Assembly: GCA_022563775.1 (NCBI GenBank)
Contig: JADFMS010000046.1
Coordinates: forward strand, 1-10,822
Reading direction: 5' to 3'
DNA: 10,822 bases
Source of the DNA: Fidelibacterota bacterium
GTDB lineage: Bacteria > Marinisomatota > SORT01
Shown: positions 1 to 7,476 of the stretch, one piece after another
How positions within the stretch are numbered: the stretch's first letter is position 1
Layout of the letters: each line of letters opens with the position of its first letter
Translations under genes and position numbers: made by a program
Notes under the pieces: model-generated
What the model saw: only the letters and a program-made list of their open reading frames with translations
The model's database searches: none
What the model was told of the DNA's origin: nothing

Positions 1-1230
1 AATTTCTACCCGTTCGAAAACTATATATCCGAAGCGAATAGAGACTTCTCTGATGCGATCGAAATGATAGATATTGGAGGACCCTCGATGCTGAGGGCAT
101 CGGCAAAGAATTACGCCTCCGTGGTCCCGGTATGTGACCCTGGACAATTCAGATGGTTGAGCAAAGAGATAGATTCCTCCGGTGGAAGAGTGAGTCCGGA
201 GAGCAGGATCAAACTGGCAAAAGAAGCGTTCGTTTACACTTCAAGGTATGAAGCGGCTATCAATAATTATTTTCAGCGGAACGGAGAACTGTTTGAAGAG
301 ACCAGCGCATTGACCATGACGAAGGTGTCGGATCTAAGGTACGGGGAAAACCCGCACCAGAACGCGGTGTTTTATAGCTCACCGCAATTGTCCAGCATAA
401 GTATTCATCTGCTCCACGGGAAACCGCTTTCGTATAACAACCTTCTTGACATAGACTCAGCCCTCGGAGTTTTAACCGACCTGGAAGATCGGGGAGTTGT
501 GATACTAAAACACGGGAATCCCTGCGGCTGTGCGGAGATGACCACTCTTCAAGATTCTTTCAAGCGCGCATTGAAAACTGATCCCGTGAGCTCGTTTGGA
601 GGTGTTGTCGGCTTGAAGGGGGAAGTAGACGCGGAGACCGCAAAGGCAGTAAACGAAATATTCATTGAATGTGTCGTAGCTGCTGCAATTAAACCGGATG
701 CGCTGGAAATATTGAAAAAAAAGAAGAACCTCAGGATTCTGCTCTACGAGAATTTGGATGAACCCGATTTTGAGATTCGATCACTGAGGCTCGGAATATT
801 AAAACAGGAGAGAGATAAAAAGGGGTTGAAACTGTCTAAAGCCGACAACGTGACAGATAGGAAACCGACCGAAAAGGAACTTAAAGCCCTTTCTCTCGCT
901 TGGCGAATAGCTAAGCACGTTAAATCAAATGCTATAGTTTATTGCGATGAAGAAGGAACGCTTGGCATCGGAGCCGGTCAGATGTCCCGTGTCGATTCGT
1001 CCAAGATAGCCGCAATGAAGGCGAATGATGCAAAGCTCTCCTTGAAAGGCTCGGTTGCGGCATCCGACGCCTTCTTTCCGTTTCGTGACGGACTGGACGT
1101 AATCGCCGAAAAAGGCGTAACTGCGATCGTGCAGCCGGGTGGTTCAATCAGGGATAACGAAGTTATTGATGCAGCTAACGAGCATAACATAGCGATGCTC
1201 TTCACAGGTTTTAGACACTTCAGGCATTAG
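1..1230 (+). CDS. purH: PurH, bifunctional AICAR formyltransferase / IMP cyclohydrolase (5' partial)
   Basis: Catalyses the last two steps of de novo purine synthesis in the cytoplasm: formylation of AICAR with 10-formyl-THF, then ring closure to IMP. The frame is open from base 1, and the first codons read NFYPFENY, the family's N-[LF]-YPF motif, so the ATG at 64 is internal and about 100 residues are missing upstream. Visible landmarks are IDIGGPSMLRASAKN (IMP cyclohydrolase domain), LRYGENPHQ, the transformylase KHGNPCG (Lys-His at 508-513), SSFGG, SDAFFPFRDG, IVQPGGSIRD and the C-terminal TGFRHFRH. All expected transformylase motifs are intact. It ends 17 bases before mreB, so read-through into the cell-shape operon is likely; purH next to mreB is, as I recall, common in Bacteroidetes/Chlorobi relatives. 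An A8 run at 715-722 encodes part of a lysine stretch and keeps frame. Confidence 0.97.
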   Translation, partial: NFYPFENYISEANRDFSDAIEMIDIGGPSMLRASAKNYASVVPVCDPGQFRWLSKEIDSSGGRVSPESRIKLAKEAFVYTSRYEAAINNYFQRNGELFEETSALTMTKVSDLRYGENPHQNAVFYSSPQLSSISIHLLHGKPLSYNNLLDIDSALGVLTDLEDRGVVILKHGNPCGCAEMTTLQDSFKRALKTDPVSSFGGVVGLKGEVDAETAKAVNEIFIECVVAAAIKPDALEILKKKKNLRILLYENLDEPDFEIRSLRLGILKQERDKKGLKLSKADNVTDRKPTEKELKALSLAWRIAKHVKSNAIVYCDEEGTLGIGAGQMSRVDSSKIAAMKANDAKLSLKGSVAASDAFFPFRDGLDVIAEKGVTAIVQPGGSIRDNEVIDAANEHNIAMLFTGFRHFRH

Positions 1231-1247
1231 GGAGAAACAGAAGAATA

Positions 1248-2261
1248 ATGGGAATTTCATTTTGGAATTATTTATCCGGTGACATGGCGATAGATCTCGG
1301 CACGGCGAACACGCTTATCTATCTTAAGGGACAGGATATTGTCATAAACGAGCCTTCTATAGTTGCCCGCAACAGACATAACGGTAAAATAATTGCTGTT
1401 GGGAATGACGCAAAAGAAATGCTCGGTAAGACCCACCAGGATATCGAGGTTATCCGCCCTTTAAAAGACGGAGTGATTGCCAACTTCGAAGTAACGGAAG
1501 GGATGCTTCAGGGATTTATCAAGAAAGTGAAGATAAGCAGGGTCGCCAGGCCAAGGATGGTTATCGGCGTTCCAACGGGTATTACCGAAGTTGAGAAGAG
1601 AGCGGTCAAAGACTCAGCCGAAAGAGCAAATGCAAGGGAAGTTTTCCTAATCGGAGAGCCGGTTGCCGCAGCTATAGGCATAGGACTTGAAATAAGTAAA
1701 CCGATAGGTAACATGGTCGTGGACATCGGCGGCGGTACGACAGAAATTGCCGTAATTGCGCTCAACGGTATTGTTACGCACGAATCCGTACGAATCGGCG
1801 GCGACGAAATGGACGAGGCGATAATTCAATATTTCAAGCGTGAGCATAATCTGCTTGTAGGCGAACGTACGGCCGAAAATATAAAGTGCGAAATCGGATC
1901 GGCGACTGCCGTAGAAGAGCGTACGATGGCGGTTAAGGGTCGAAACCTTATTGCTGGAATTCCTAAAACAATTGAAGTGACATCATCGGAAATCCGGGAA
2001 GCTTTGAGAGATACTGTAGATCAAATTCTTCAAAGCGTTACCGAATCGTTGGAGAGAACACCTCCCGAACTATCAAGCGATATACTCGACCGCGGTATAA
2101 TACTTACGGGAGGGGGCGCTTTGCTCAAAGGTCTTGATCAGAGGATCAGAGATGAGACTGAACTGCCCGTGAACGTAGCGGAAGACCCATTGCTCACTGT
2201 TGCATACGGCACGGGAAAGGTTCTTGAAAACATAGAAAATTACCTAAGCGTATTGACTTAG
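1248..2261 (+). CDS. mreB: MreB, actin-like rod-shape determining ATPase
   Basis: Cytoplasmic actin homologue that polymerises into membrane-bound filaments and guides the elongasome. At 337 residues it is full length for the family. The actin-fold motifs appear in order: phosphate-1 loop DLGTANTLIY (residues 16-25), IGEPVAAAIG with the likely hydrolysis glutamate E137, phosphate-2 DIGGGTTE (159-166), GGDEMDEAI (184-192), and the adenosine motif TGGGALLKG (287-295). The N-terminus MGISFWNYLS is hydrophobic/amphipathic, as expected for membrane binding. The ATG is preceded by GGAG at 1231-1234, 13 bases upstream, which is a rather long spacing. It follows purH by 17 bases and precedes mreC by 24. 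No unusual substitutions were seen. Confidence 0.98.
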   Translation: MGISFWNYLSGDMAIDLGTANTLIYLKGQDIVINEPSIVARNRHNGKIIAVGNDAKEMLGKTHQDIEVIRPLKDGVIANFEVTEGMLQGFIKKVKISRVARPRMVIGVPTGITEVEKRAVKDSAERANAREVFLIGEPVAAAIGIGLEISKPIGNMVVDIGGGTTEIAVIALNGIVTHESVRIGGDEMDEAIIQYFKREHNLLVGERTAENIKCEIGSATAVEERTMAVKGRNLIAGIPKTIEVTSSEIREALRDTVDQILQSVTESLERTPPELSSDILDRGIILTGGGALLKGLDQRIRDETELPVNVAEDPLLTVAYGTGKVLENIENYLSVLT

Positions 2262-2285
2262 CCGAAATTTGCGTGATTTTATAAG

Positions 2286-3104
2286 ATGCAGTCCTTTATT
2301 TCCTTTATTTCCTTTGTTTACAATTCAAAAGAATACTTTGTTCTGATTGCCGCACTACTCGTCTCTCTTATCCTCATATCGAGTAATAACAATCAGCAGG
2401 TAAGGGCGATGAGAGGCGGAGTTCTTGATATTTATCGGATCGTACAAAAACCCATTTATGTGCTGACTGATTTTATCGACGTAAGAGAAGAGAATAAAAG
2501 GATCAGGCAAAAGAACATTGACCTTTCTATTAGAGTAAGCCGGCTTAGCGAATCCAAATTGGAGAATGAAAGATTAAGAGAGCTTCTCAATTTTAAGAAC
2601 CGGTCAAGCGAATATGAATATGTAACATCTGAGGTCATAGGAATTCACAGAGGATCGTATTCGAGTTCGATAATCTTAGATACCGGAGAAGAAAATGGTA
2701 TCGTAAAAAATACTCCTGTGGTCAATTCGGAGGGAGTCGTGGGAAAGGTCGTAGAAACAGGAATGAACTCTTCCATCGCACAGCTTCTCAATGACGATAA
2801 TTTCAGAATATCGGTTACTATTAACCCCGGGAACGCAAACGGAATTATACACGGGGATAGGGGGTTATTGGATTTAAGAGAAGTTCCCAAAGGGTTGTTG
2901 GTTACATTAGGGGATACCGTCGTGACTTCGGGATACAGCGATATCTTCCCTTCGGGTTTAATGGTAGGAACCATAAAATCGGTTATTGAAAAACCGGGGT
3001 ATTTTTTTAAGGAAATCAAGGTGGAGCCCGCCGCCTCTATGTCAAAATTGAATGAGGTCTTTTTATTGCTTAATTCCGTCGGAAAGGCGGGAGACAGCCT
3101 TTAA
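2286..3104 (+). CDS. mreC: MreC, elongasome scaffold protein
   Basis: Bitopic inner-membrane protein whose periplasmic part binds and activates PBP2-RodA. A short cytoplasmic tail is followed by one membrane segment (about residues 17-33), a coiled coil (about 66-103, rich in E/K/R/L, ending ENERLRELLNFK) and the paired beta-barrel domain (about 112-265) with family-typical patches such as SSSIILDTGEENGI, GVVGKVVE, INPGNANGIIHG and SGYSDIFPSGLMVG. At 272 residues it is a normal MreC length. The region before the ATG is AT-rich and shows no clear Shine-Dalgarno, unlike its neighbours. The N-terminal tail is encoded by a 9-base tandem repeat (listed separately). It sits 24 bases after mreB and 8 before mreD. 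Confidence 0.95.
   Translation: MQSFISFISFVYNSKEYFVLIAALLVSLILISSNNNQQVRAMRGGVLDIYRIVQKPIYVLTDFIDVREENKRIRQKNIDLSIRVSRLSESKLENERLRELLNFKNRSSEYEYVTSEVIGIHRGSYSSSIILDTGEENGIVKNTPVVNSEGVVGKVVETGMNSSIAQLLNDDNFRISVTINPGNANGIIHGDRGLLDLREVPKGLLVTLGDTVVTSGYSDIFPSGLMVGTIKSVIEKPGYFFKEIKVEPAASMSKLNEVFLLLNSVGKAGDSL
2292..2318 (+). repeat. Three-copy 9-base tandem repeat in the start of mreC
   Basis: TCCTTTATT occurs twice, followed by TCCTTTGTT, reading in frame as SFI-SFI-SFV in residues 3-11 of MreC. A change in copy number would lengthen or shorten the cytoplasmic tail by three residues without disrupting the frame. This is seen directly; that it varies is only a possibility. Confidence 0.8.
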
Positions 3105-3112
3105 GGGAAGGA

Positions 3113-3592
3113 ATGGTTTGGCTTAAATATGGCGGATCGTTCCTTCTTGCTATTATAATAGAATCAAATTTCTCGAGGTTTTATGCAATCGGCAGCCATA
3201 CCCCCGACCTGTTCATCATATTGGTAATATACATTTCCCTTCATGAGGGGAAAATCAAAGGTACCACCTCCGGTTTCAGTATCGGATTGATACAGGATCT
3301 GATTATATCGGTAGGTTTTCTGGGATTGTCGGCGTTTACAAAAAGTTTGTCGGGATTCCTTATCGGATATTTCACCGATTCAAGAAGGTCGCGTAAATTT
3401 CCGGGAATTTTAGTTCCTGTTGGAATCGGTATATTGGTAAGCACAGTTTTTGAAAATATTTTTCGTTCTGCAGGTTCTTCTGAAGGGATTTTATCTTTTA
3501 TTGCTACCAAAGGATTTCCATCGGCTATTTATACGTTTATATTAGCGTTTATTATCTTTATAATATTGAGACCGCGGGAGGACCTGAATTAG
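3113..3592 (+). CDS. mreD: MreD, elongasome membrane protein
   Basis: Small polytopic inner-membrane protein of the rod complex. The 159 residues are dominated by hydrophobic stretches giving about five membrane segments (roughly 5-22, 29-45, 51-72, 74-88 and 101-118, with a last one at 135-152). The family signature is clear: PDLFIILVIYISLHEG, then GLIQDLI, then GLSAFTKSLSGFLIG. The GGGAAGG just before the ATG (3105-3111) supports initiation, although it lies very close. mreC ends 8 bases upstream, and the mreD stop codon abuts the mrdA ATG with no gap, so the three are translated as a block. The function of MreD is poorly defined even in model species. Confidence 0.93.
   Translation: MVWLKYGGSFLLAIIIESNFSRFYAIGSHTPDLFIILVIYISLHEGKIKGTTSGFSIGLIQDLIISVGFLGLSAFTKSLSGFLIGYFTDSRRSRKFPGILVPVGIGILVSTVFENIFRSAGSSEGILSFIATKGFPSAIYTFILAFIIFIILRPREDLN
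3576..3582 (+). promoter_or_regulatory. Ribosome binding site of mrdA, inside the end of mreD
   Basis: GGGAGGA lies 10 bases before the mrdA ATG at 3593 and within the last codons of mreD. It supports both the chosen mrdA start and translational coupling of the two genes. Confidence 0.7.
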
Positions 3593-5410
3593 ATGTACAG
3601 AGTACAAACTCCATTGTCCGATTCCCGTAAGAATGTTGCGTACCTGACGATCGTTATCGCAATAGGAATATTGCTGTGGAGCTTTTATGATTTACAAGTC
3701 AAAAGCTATGAATCTTATTTGGCGAGGTCGGAACGTAACAGGGTTCGGCAGGTAACGGTAGAACCCCCGAGGGGATTAATTTATGACCGCAATGGTATCT
3801 TACTCGTGGAAAACCGTCCGTCATATGCGGTATCGGTAATTCCCTGGGAAGCAAACAGGTCTCCGCGAGTTTACGAATTGTTGTCGGGATATCTCGGATA
3901 CGATAAGGAATACCTGTTGTCGAGGGTGAAGAAAAATTCAATCGGACAATTTCAACCTGCAAAAGTCAAACGTTCGATCAACCTTATCACACTGTCAATC
4001 CTCGAAGAGCACTCTATCGAACTGCCCGGGGTCGTATATGGACTCCTCCCCGAGCGGTTTTATCCCACGAAGGCGAGAATGAGTCACATGCTCGGATATA
4101 TACGTGAAATCAGTGATGCTGATCTGGAAAGGTTTAAACCCATGGGTTATAAAAAAGGGGACCTTATCGGCTCAATTGGCTTGGAAAGATCGTATGAGGA
4201 AATTCTAAGAGGTGAGAAAGGTTATGAATATATCCAGGTAGACGCACTTGGCCGCAGGATCAGCAAAATAGAAACGGCTGAATCCAAATCTCCGATTCCG
4301 GGCAACGATCTACATCTCACGATAGATTTAGGCATGCAACTCGAAGCGGAGAACATTATGCGGGATAAGAGGGGAGCAATTATATTCCTCGATCCCTCGA
4401 ACGGAGAAATAATCAGTTTTGTCAGCGCACCGTTTTATTCTCTTGCCACGTTTGCGGGAGCCATAACACCCGAAGTCTGGAATTCTTTACAAAATGATGA
4501 ATCTGATCCTTTGTTTAACCGCGCAACTATGAGCAAATATCCGCCCGGATCGACATTCAAGTTGATTGCGGCAGCCGCGGGGATTGATAACGGCATTATA
4601 GATAGAAACTGGACAGTTAATTGTCCCGGATACTATAAACTCGGCAGAAGAATCTTTAAGTGCAATAAGTTCTCCGGTCATGGAAAAATCAGCGTGGTCG
4701 AGGCCATTGGACAATCATGTAACGTCTTTTTTTACAATCTGATGTTTGAAATTGGTCTGGAAAAATGGAATGAACAGAGTAAGATATTTCAATTCGACAG
4801 TAAAACCCATATTGACATCACCGAAGAGAATAGTAGTATGATTCCCGACAAATCACTCCTTGACAATAAATACGGGGAAGGTAAATGGCAGGAGGGTCAC
4901 TTGCTAAACCTTGTTCTTGGGCAGGGCGACCTTCTGGTGACTCCTATACAGATGGTAAACCTGATGTCCATTATAAGGAACGAGGGGAAATACTATAATC
5001 CTCATTTTGCGAAAAAATATTATAATCCCAATCAGGAAATTCGTTCCTTTTTTGATATTGAATATCATGAAAAAGTGATAAGCGCGGATATTTCAAGTGA
5101 AACCTGGAAGATATTGAAGGAAGGAATGAACTATGTAATGCAAGGGGAGAGAGGTACGGGCAGGTTCTCCAATCTGCCTGAGTTGGACATATATGCAAAG
5201 ACCGGTACTGCTCAAAATCCTCACGGCGATGATCACGCCTGGTTCGTGGGCTTTGTTGAAGATGATCGAAATCCCTTGGCATTTGCGATTATCGTTGAAA
5301 ACGGCGGATCCGGAGGCGCGATAGCAGCGCCCATAGGGAAGAAATTGATAAAAAAATATTATGATTCATTCGCGTCTAATTTCGCACTCGAATCGCATAC
5401 GGAAGAATAA
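3593..5410 (+). CDS. mrdA: PBP2, elongasome peptidoglycan D,D-transpeptidase
   Basis: Class B penicillin-binding protein that cross-links new lateral-wall peptidoglycan in the periplasm with RodA. The 605 residues have a cytoplasmic tail, one membrane anchor (about 15-33), a pedestal domain beginning at RNRVRQVTVEPPRGLIYDRNG (about 48-68), and the transpeptidase domain. Catalytic motifs are intact: S320-T-F-K323 (nucleophile S320), S375-C-N377 and K536-T-G538. Between the first two motifs, C344, C357, H363 and C376 form a possible metal site; the C357/H363/C376 spacing (6, then 13) equals what I recall for the zinc ligands of E. coli PBP2. The ATG directly abuts the mreD stop. The pairing with rodA two bases downstream identifies it as the elongation PBP2 rather than the division PBP3. 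Confidence 0.97.
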   Translation: MYRVQTPLSDSRKNVAYLTIVIAIGILLWSFYDLQVKSYESYLARSERNRVRQVTVEPPRGLIYDRNGILLVENRPSYAVSVIPWEANRSPRVYELLSGYLGYDKEYLLSRVKKNSIGQFQPAKVKRSINLITLSILEEHSIELPGVVYGLLPERFYPTKARMSHMLGYIREISDADLERFKPMGYKKGDLIGSIGLERSYEEILRGEKGYEYIQVDALGRRISKIETAESKSPIPGNDLHLTIDLGMQLEAENIMRDKRGAIIFLDPSNGEIISFVSAPFYSLATFAGAITPEVWNSLQNDESDPLFNRATMSKYPPGSTFKLIAAAAGIDNGIIDRNWTVNCPGYYKLGRRIFKCNKFSGHGKISVVEAIGQSCNVFFYNLMFEIGLEKWNEQSKIFQFDSKTHIDITEENSSMIPDKSLLDNKYGEGKWQEGHLLNLVLGQGDLLVTPIQMVNLMSIIRNEGKYYNPHFAKKYYNPNQEIRSFFDIEYHEKVISADISSETWKILKEGMNYVMQGERGTGRFSNLPELDIYAKTGTAQNPHGDDHAWFVGFVEDDRNPLAFAIIVENGGSGGAIAAPIGKKLIKKYYDSFASNFALESHTEE

Positions 5411-5412
5411 TT

Positions 5413-6639
5413 ATGACTGTCGGTCAATACATAATCTCAAAACTCATTTCTCTCGATTGGTTGATATTAAGCGTGATTGTTATTCTAATATTTCTGGGCA
5501 TACTTGCCATAAACAGCGCGACGGTAGAAACTACTACAGAGTCGTTTCAAAATAACTTCCAGCGACAGATAATCTGGAGTATCATAGGAATGTTCCTGTT
5601 GTTTTCGGTGAGCATGCTGAATTTCAGGTGGATATATGCTGTAGCATACTTACTTCTCCTCGGAGGTGTATTATTCCTGCTGTTGACGTACGTACCTGCC
5701 ATATCCGGGAGCTCCAGAAGATGGATTTGGTTAGGAGGATTAACCGTTCAGCCATCGGAGTTCATGAAAATATTCTTAATTATCGGTCTGGCTCGGCTAT
5801 TAACCGATAACATTAAAAATTTAAAAAAGGCAAAGGGTTTGATATTACCGTTTTTTATTACCGCGTTTGTTACCCTGATCGTTCTCCGTCAGCCCGATCT
5901 CGGAACGGCAATGGTGTTTCCGGCTATCCTTTTTCCGATGTTGTACTGGGCAGGGGTTCCCACTATGACATTGTTCATAGTCATTGCTCCCCTAATAAGC
6001 CTTTTAAGCGCCTTCAACCTGATTTCATTTGTTCTCTGGATAGGTGCTTTACTTTTACTGCTCTGGTTTTCGAGAAAATCTCTCAGGTTCATTGTTATCA
6101 TGTTCGTTTTAAATGTTTCGGTCGGTTTAGTTACTCCGATAACGTGGAATAATTTAAAACCTTACCAACAGCAGAGAATTTTGACCTACGTAAACAGACA
6201 GCTCGACCCGAGGGGATCAGGGTATCAGGTACTTCAGTCAAAAGTCGCTATCGGTTCCGGAGGGATTTACGGGAAGGGTCTCGGAGACGGCACTCAAACT
6301 CAACTGAAATTTTTACCGGAACAGCATACTGATTTCATCATCTCACTTATCGGTGAGGAGCTTGGATTTATTGGGGTTTCAGTGATACTCGTCCTTTTCA
6401 TGTTGTTATTGTTCAGAATGATAAATATTGCATCCAATACAAAAAATCTTTTTGAAAGTCTCATCCTTTTGGGGGGGGTGGCGATGTTGCTGTTTCAGGT
6501 ATTTATAAATATTGGGATGACGACGGGGATAGTACCGGTGACAGGATTGCCTTTGCCCTTTATCAGCTACGGTGGTTCTTCGTTGATCGCTCTGATGTTA
6601 TTGATGGGAATGGTCCAGATAGGAAATTTTGAGACGTGA
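5413..6639 (+). CDS. rodA: RodA, SEDS-family peptidoglycan glycosyltransferase
   Basis: Polytopic inner-membrane enzyme that polymerises lipid II into glycan strands, acting as a pair with PBP2. The 408 residues contain about ten membrane segments. SEDS landmarks: RRWIWLGGLTVQPSEFMK (102-119), RQPDLGTAM (159-167), LDPRGSGYQVLQSKVAIGSGG (264-284), LPEQHTDFI with the presumed catalytic Asp307, and the C-terminal GLPLPFISYGGSS (378-390). GGAAGAA at 5401-5407 gives a good ribosome binding site five bases before the ATG, and mrdA ends two bases upstream, so expression is tightly coupled. An uninterrupted run of eight G (6471-6478) encodes part of LLGGVAM in a late membrane segment. It is the last gene of the elongasome block and is followed by a 124-base gap. 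Confidence 0.97.
   Translation: MTVGQYIISKLISLDWLILSVIVILIFLGILAINSATVETTTESFQNNFQRQIIWSIIGMFLLFSVSMLNFRWIYAVAYLLLLGGVLFLLLTYVPAISGSSRRWIWLGGLTVQPSEFMKIFLIIGLARLLTDNIKNLKKAKGLILPFFITAFVTLIVLRQPDLGTAMVFPAILFPMLYWAGVPTMTLFIVIAPLISLLSAFNLISFVLWIGALLLLLWFSRKSLRFIVIMFVLNVSVGLVTPITWNNLKPYQQQRILTYVNRQLDPRGSGYQVLQSKVAIGSGGIYGKGLGDGTQTQLKFLPEQHTDFIISLIGEELGFIGVSVILVLFMLLLFRMINIASNTKNLFESLILLGGVAMLLFQVFINIGMTTGIVPVTGLPLPFISYGGSSLIALMLLMGMVQIGNFET
6471..6478 (+). repeat. Eight-G homopolymer inside rodA
   Basis: Eight consecutive G bases in frame within codons for Leu-Gly-Gly-Val (about residues 352-355 of RodA). The gene is intact at this length; a gain or loss of one G would remove the conserved C-terminal SEDS segment. 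Confidence 0.9.
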
Positions 6640-6763
6640 GAAAATCAGTATTTTTTTCTCCATTCACTCTATCTCGACGGAAAATCTATCTGAACATAGA
6701 AGTTGCATAAGTTGTGCCGATTTTCTAAATTATAACTTCATGATAGATATCCGAAGAGCTAGA
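6640..6763 (+). promoter_or_regulatory. Intergenic gap with a candidate promoter for the downstream operon
   Basis: This 124-base AT-rich stretch is the longest non-coding gap here. TTGCAT (6703-6708) and TAAATT (6726-6731) are separated by 17 bases, a plausible sigma70-like -35/-10 pair about 30 bases before the start of the lipoprotein gene at 6764. A 7-base inverted repeat, GAGAAAA at 6638-6644 with TTTTCTC at 6654-6660, overlaps the rodA stop and includes a T7 run, but it is too AT-rich to call a terminator with confidence. The open frame that continues upstream into rodA carries no conserved protein sequence. The promoter consensus of this organism is unknown, so the call is tentative. 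Confidence 0.35.
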
Positions 6764-7456
6764 ATGAAAATATACTTGATACCTATAGCCGTTTGTTTGA
6801 CGATATTCAGCGCCTGCGGAGGAGGGCAAGCTGCAAAGACACCCGACTTAACCGGTCAATCGAGCGGACAAAACAACGACAGTGGGATAAAGTCACTGAA
6901 GCAGGCAATTCATTCGATAGATTCTACTCTTACGAGCGAAGCCAGGAAGATCAAAAACCTGAATACTGCTGTAACGGACATAGGAAACAAAATTGAGGAA
7001 TTTGACTTAAGACTTCTCAGGATGGAATCTATGCTGGCTGTGGGGAATATGAAGAACAGCGTAAACCCGAAAGTACCTTTGAACCCGGTAGATTATTTGA
7101 ACGAGTACCAGAAAGCAATGGAATTCTTTAACCACGCCAATTACAGCGAGGCATTGGATATCTTCGAGAAACTTCTTGGATCGAATCCGCACAGCGAGCT
7201 TGCCGATAACTCCCAGTATTGGATAGGCGAATGTTATTACGGAAATAAGGAATATGAGAGAGCGATACTCGAATTTGAAAAAGTCTTCACGTTCCCTAAC
7301 AACAACAAAATGGAGGCAGCGCAGCTGAAATTGGGAATCTGCTATCTCAGATTAAACGATAAAAAAAGGGCGGAGGAAGAGTTTTCGCGGCTGGTGAATT
7401 TATATCCGGGAAGCGAATATCTTCCGATTGCCAATAAACTTCTTAGTAGGTTATAA
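6764..7456 (+). CDS. CpoB/YbgF-like coiled-coil TPR lipoprotein
   Basis: Predicted exported lipoprotein of 230 residues. The signal MKIYLIPIAVCLTIFSAC ends in a lipobox-like FSA-C with lipid-bearing C18. A polar Gly/Gln/Ser linker follows (19-40), then a probable coiled coil (about 41-92), then three tetratricopeptide repeats (about 112-145, 148-181, 185-218) with typical patches ADNSQYWIGECYY and AAQLKLGICYLRLNDKKRAEEEF. This order of coiled coil plus C-terminal TPRs is that of CpoB/YbgF, which in E. coli links Tol-Pal and peptidoglycan synthesis by PBP1B; a cell-wall role fits its place after rodA. Start: the ATG at 6764 has GAAGAG five bases upstream; an in-frame ATG at 6740 is a possible alternative. 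E. coli CpoB is soluble rather than lipidated, and no tol or pal gene is visible here. Confidence 0.85.
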   Translation: MKIYLIPIAVCLTIFSACGGGQAAKTPDLTGQSSGQNNDSGIKSLKQAIHSIDSTLTSEARKIKNLNTAVTDIGNKIEEFDLRLLRMESMLAVGNMKNSVNPKVPLNPVDYLNEYQKAMEFFNHANYSEALDIFEKLLGSNPHSELADNSQYWIGECYYGNKEYERAILEFEKVFTFPNNNKMEAAQLKLGICYLRLNDKKRAEEEFSRLVNLYPGSEYLPIANKLLSRL

Positions 7457-7476
7457 GGCTTTATCAGTAGATCATA

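Noticed and set aside
64..66. ATG at 64 as the start of purH
   Set aside because: The frame is open to base 1 and encodes the conserved NFYPFE motif before it, so the gene is cut by the window edge.
715..722. A8 run in purH as a frameshift site
   Set aside because: The gene reads through in frame with all motifs on both sides intact, and lysine-rich stretches here are usual in PurH.
2645..3019. Reverse-strand open frame of 124 codons inside mreC
   Set aside because: It lies wholly within a well-conserved MreC beta domain, has no ribosome binding site and no recognisable protein sequence.
5689..5697. Palindrome-like ACGTACGTAC in rodA as an operator
   Set aside because: Short, inside a conserved coding segment and with no second copy near any start.
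6638..6660. Rho-independent terminator after rodA
   Set aside because: The stem has only three G/C pairs and its T run forms part of the stem rather than following it; reported only as a weak inverted repeat.
6629..6763. Upstream extension of the TPR lipoprotein to a TTG at 6629, overlapping rodA
   Set aside because: The extra 45 residues would bury the lipoprotein signal peptide inside the protein and show no recognisable motif; ATG 6764 has a usable ribosome binding site.
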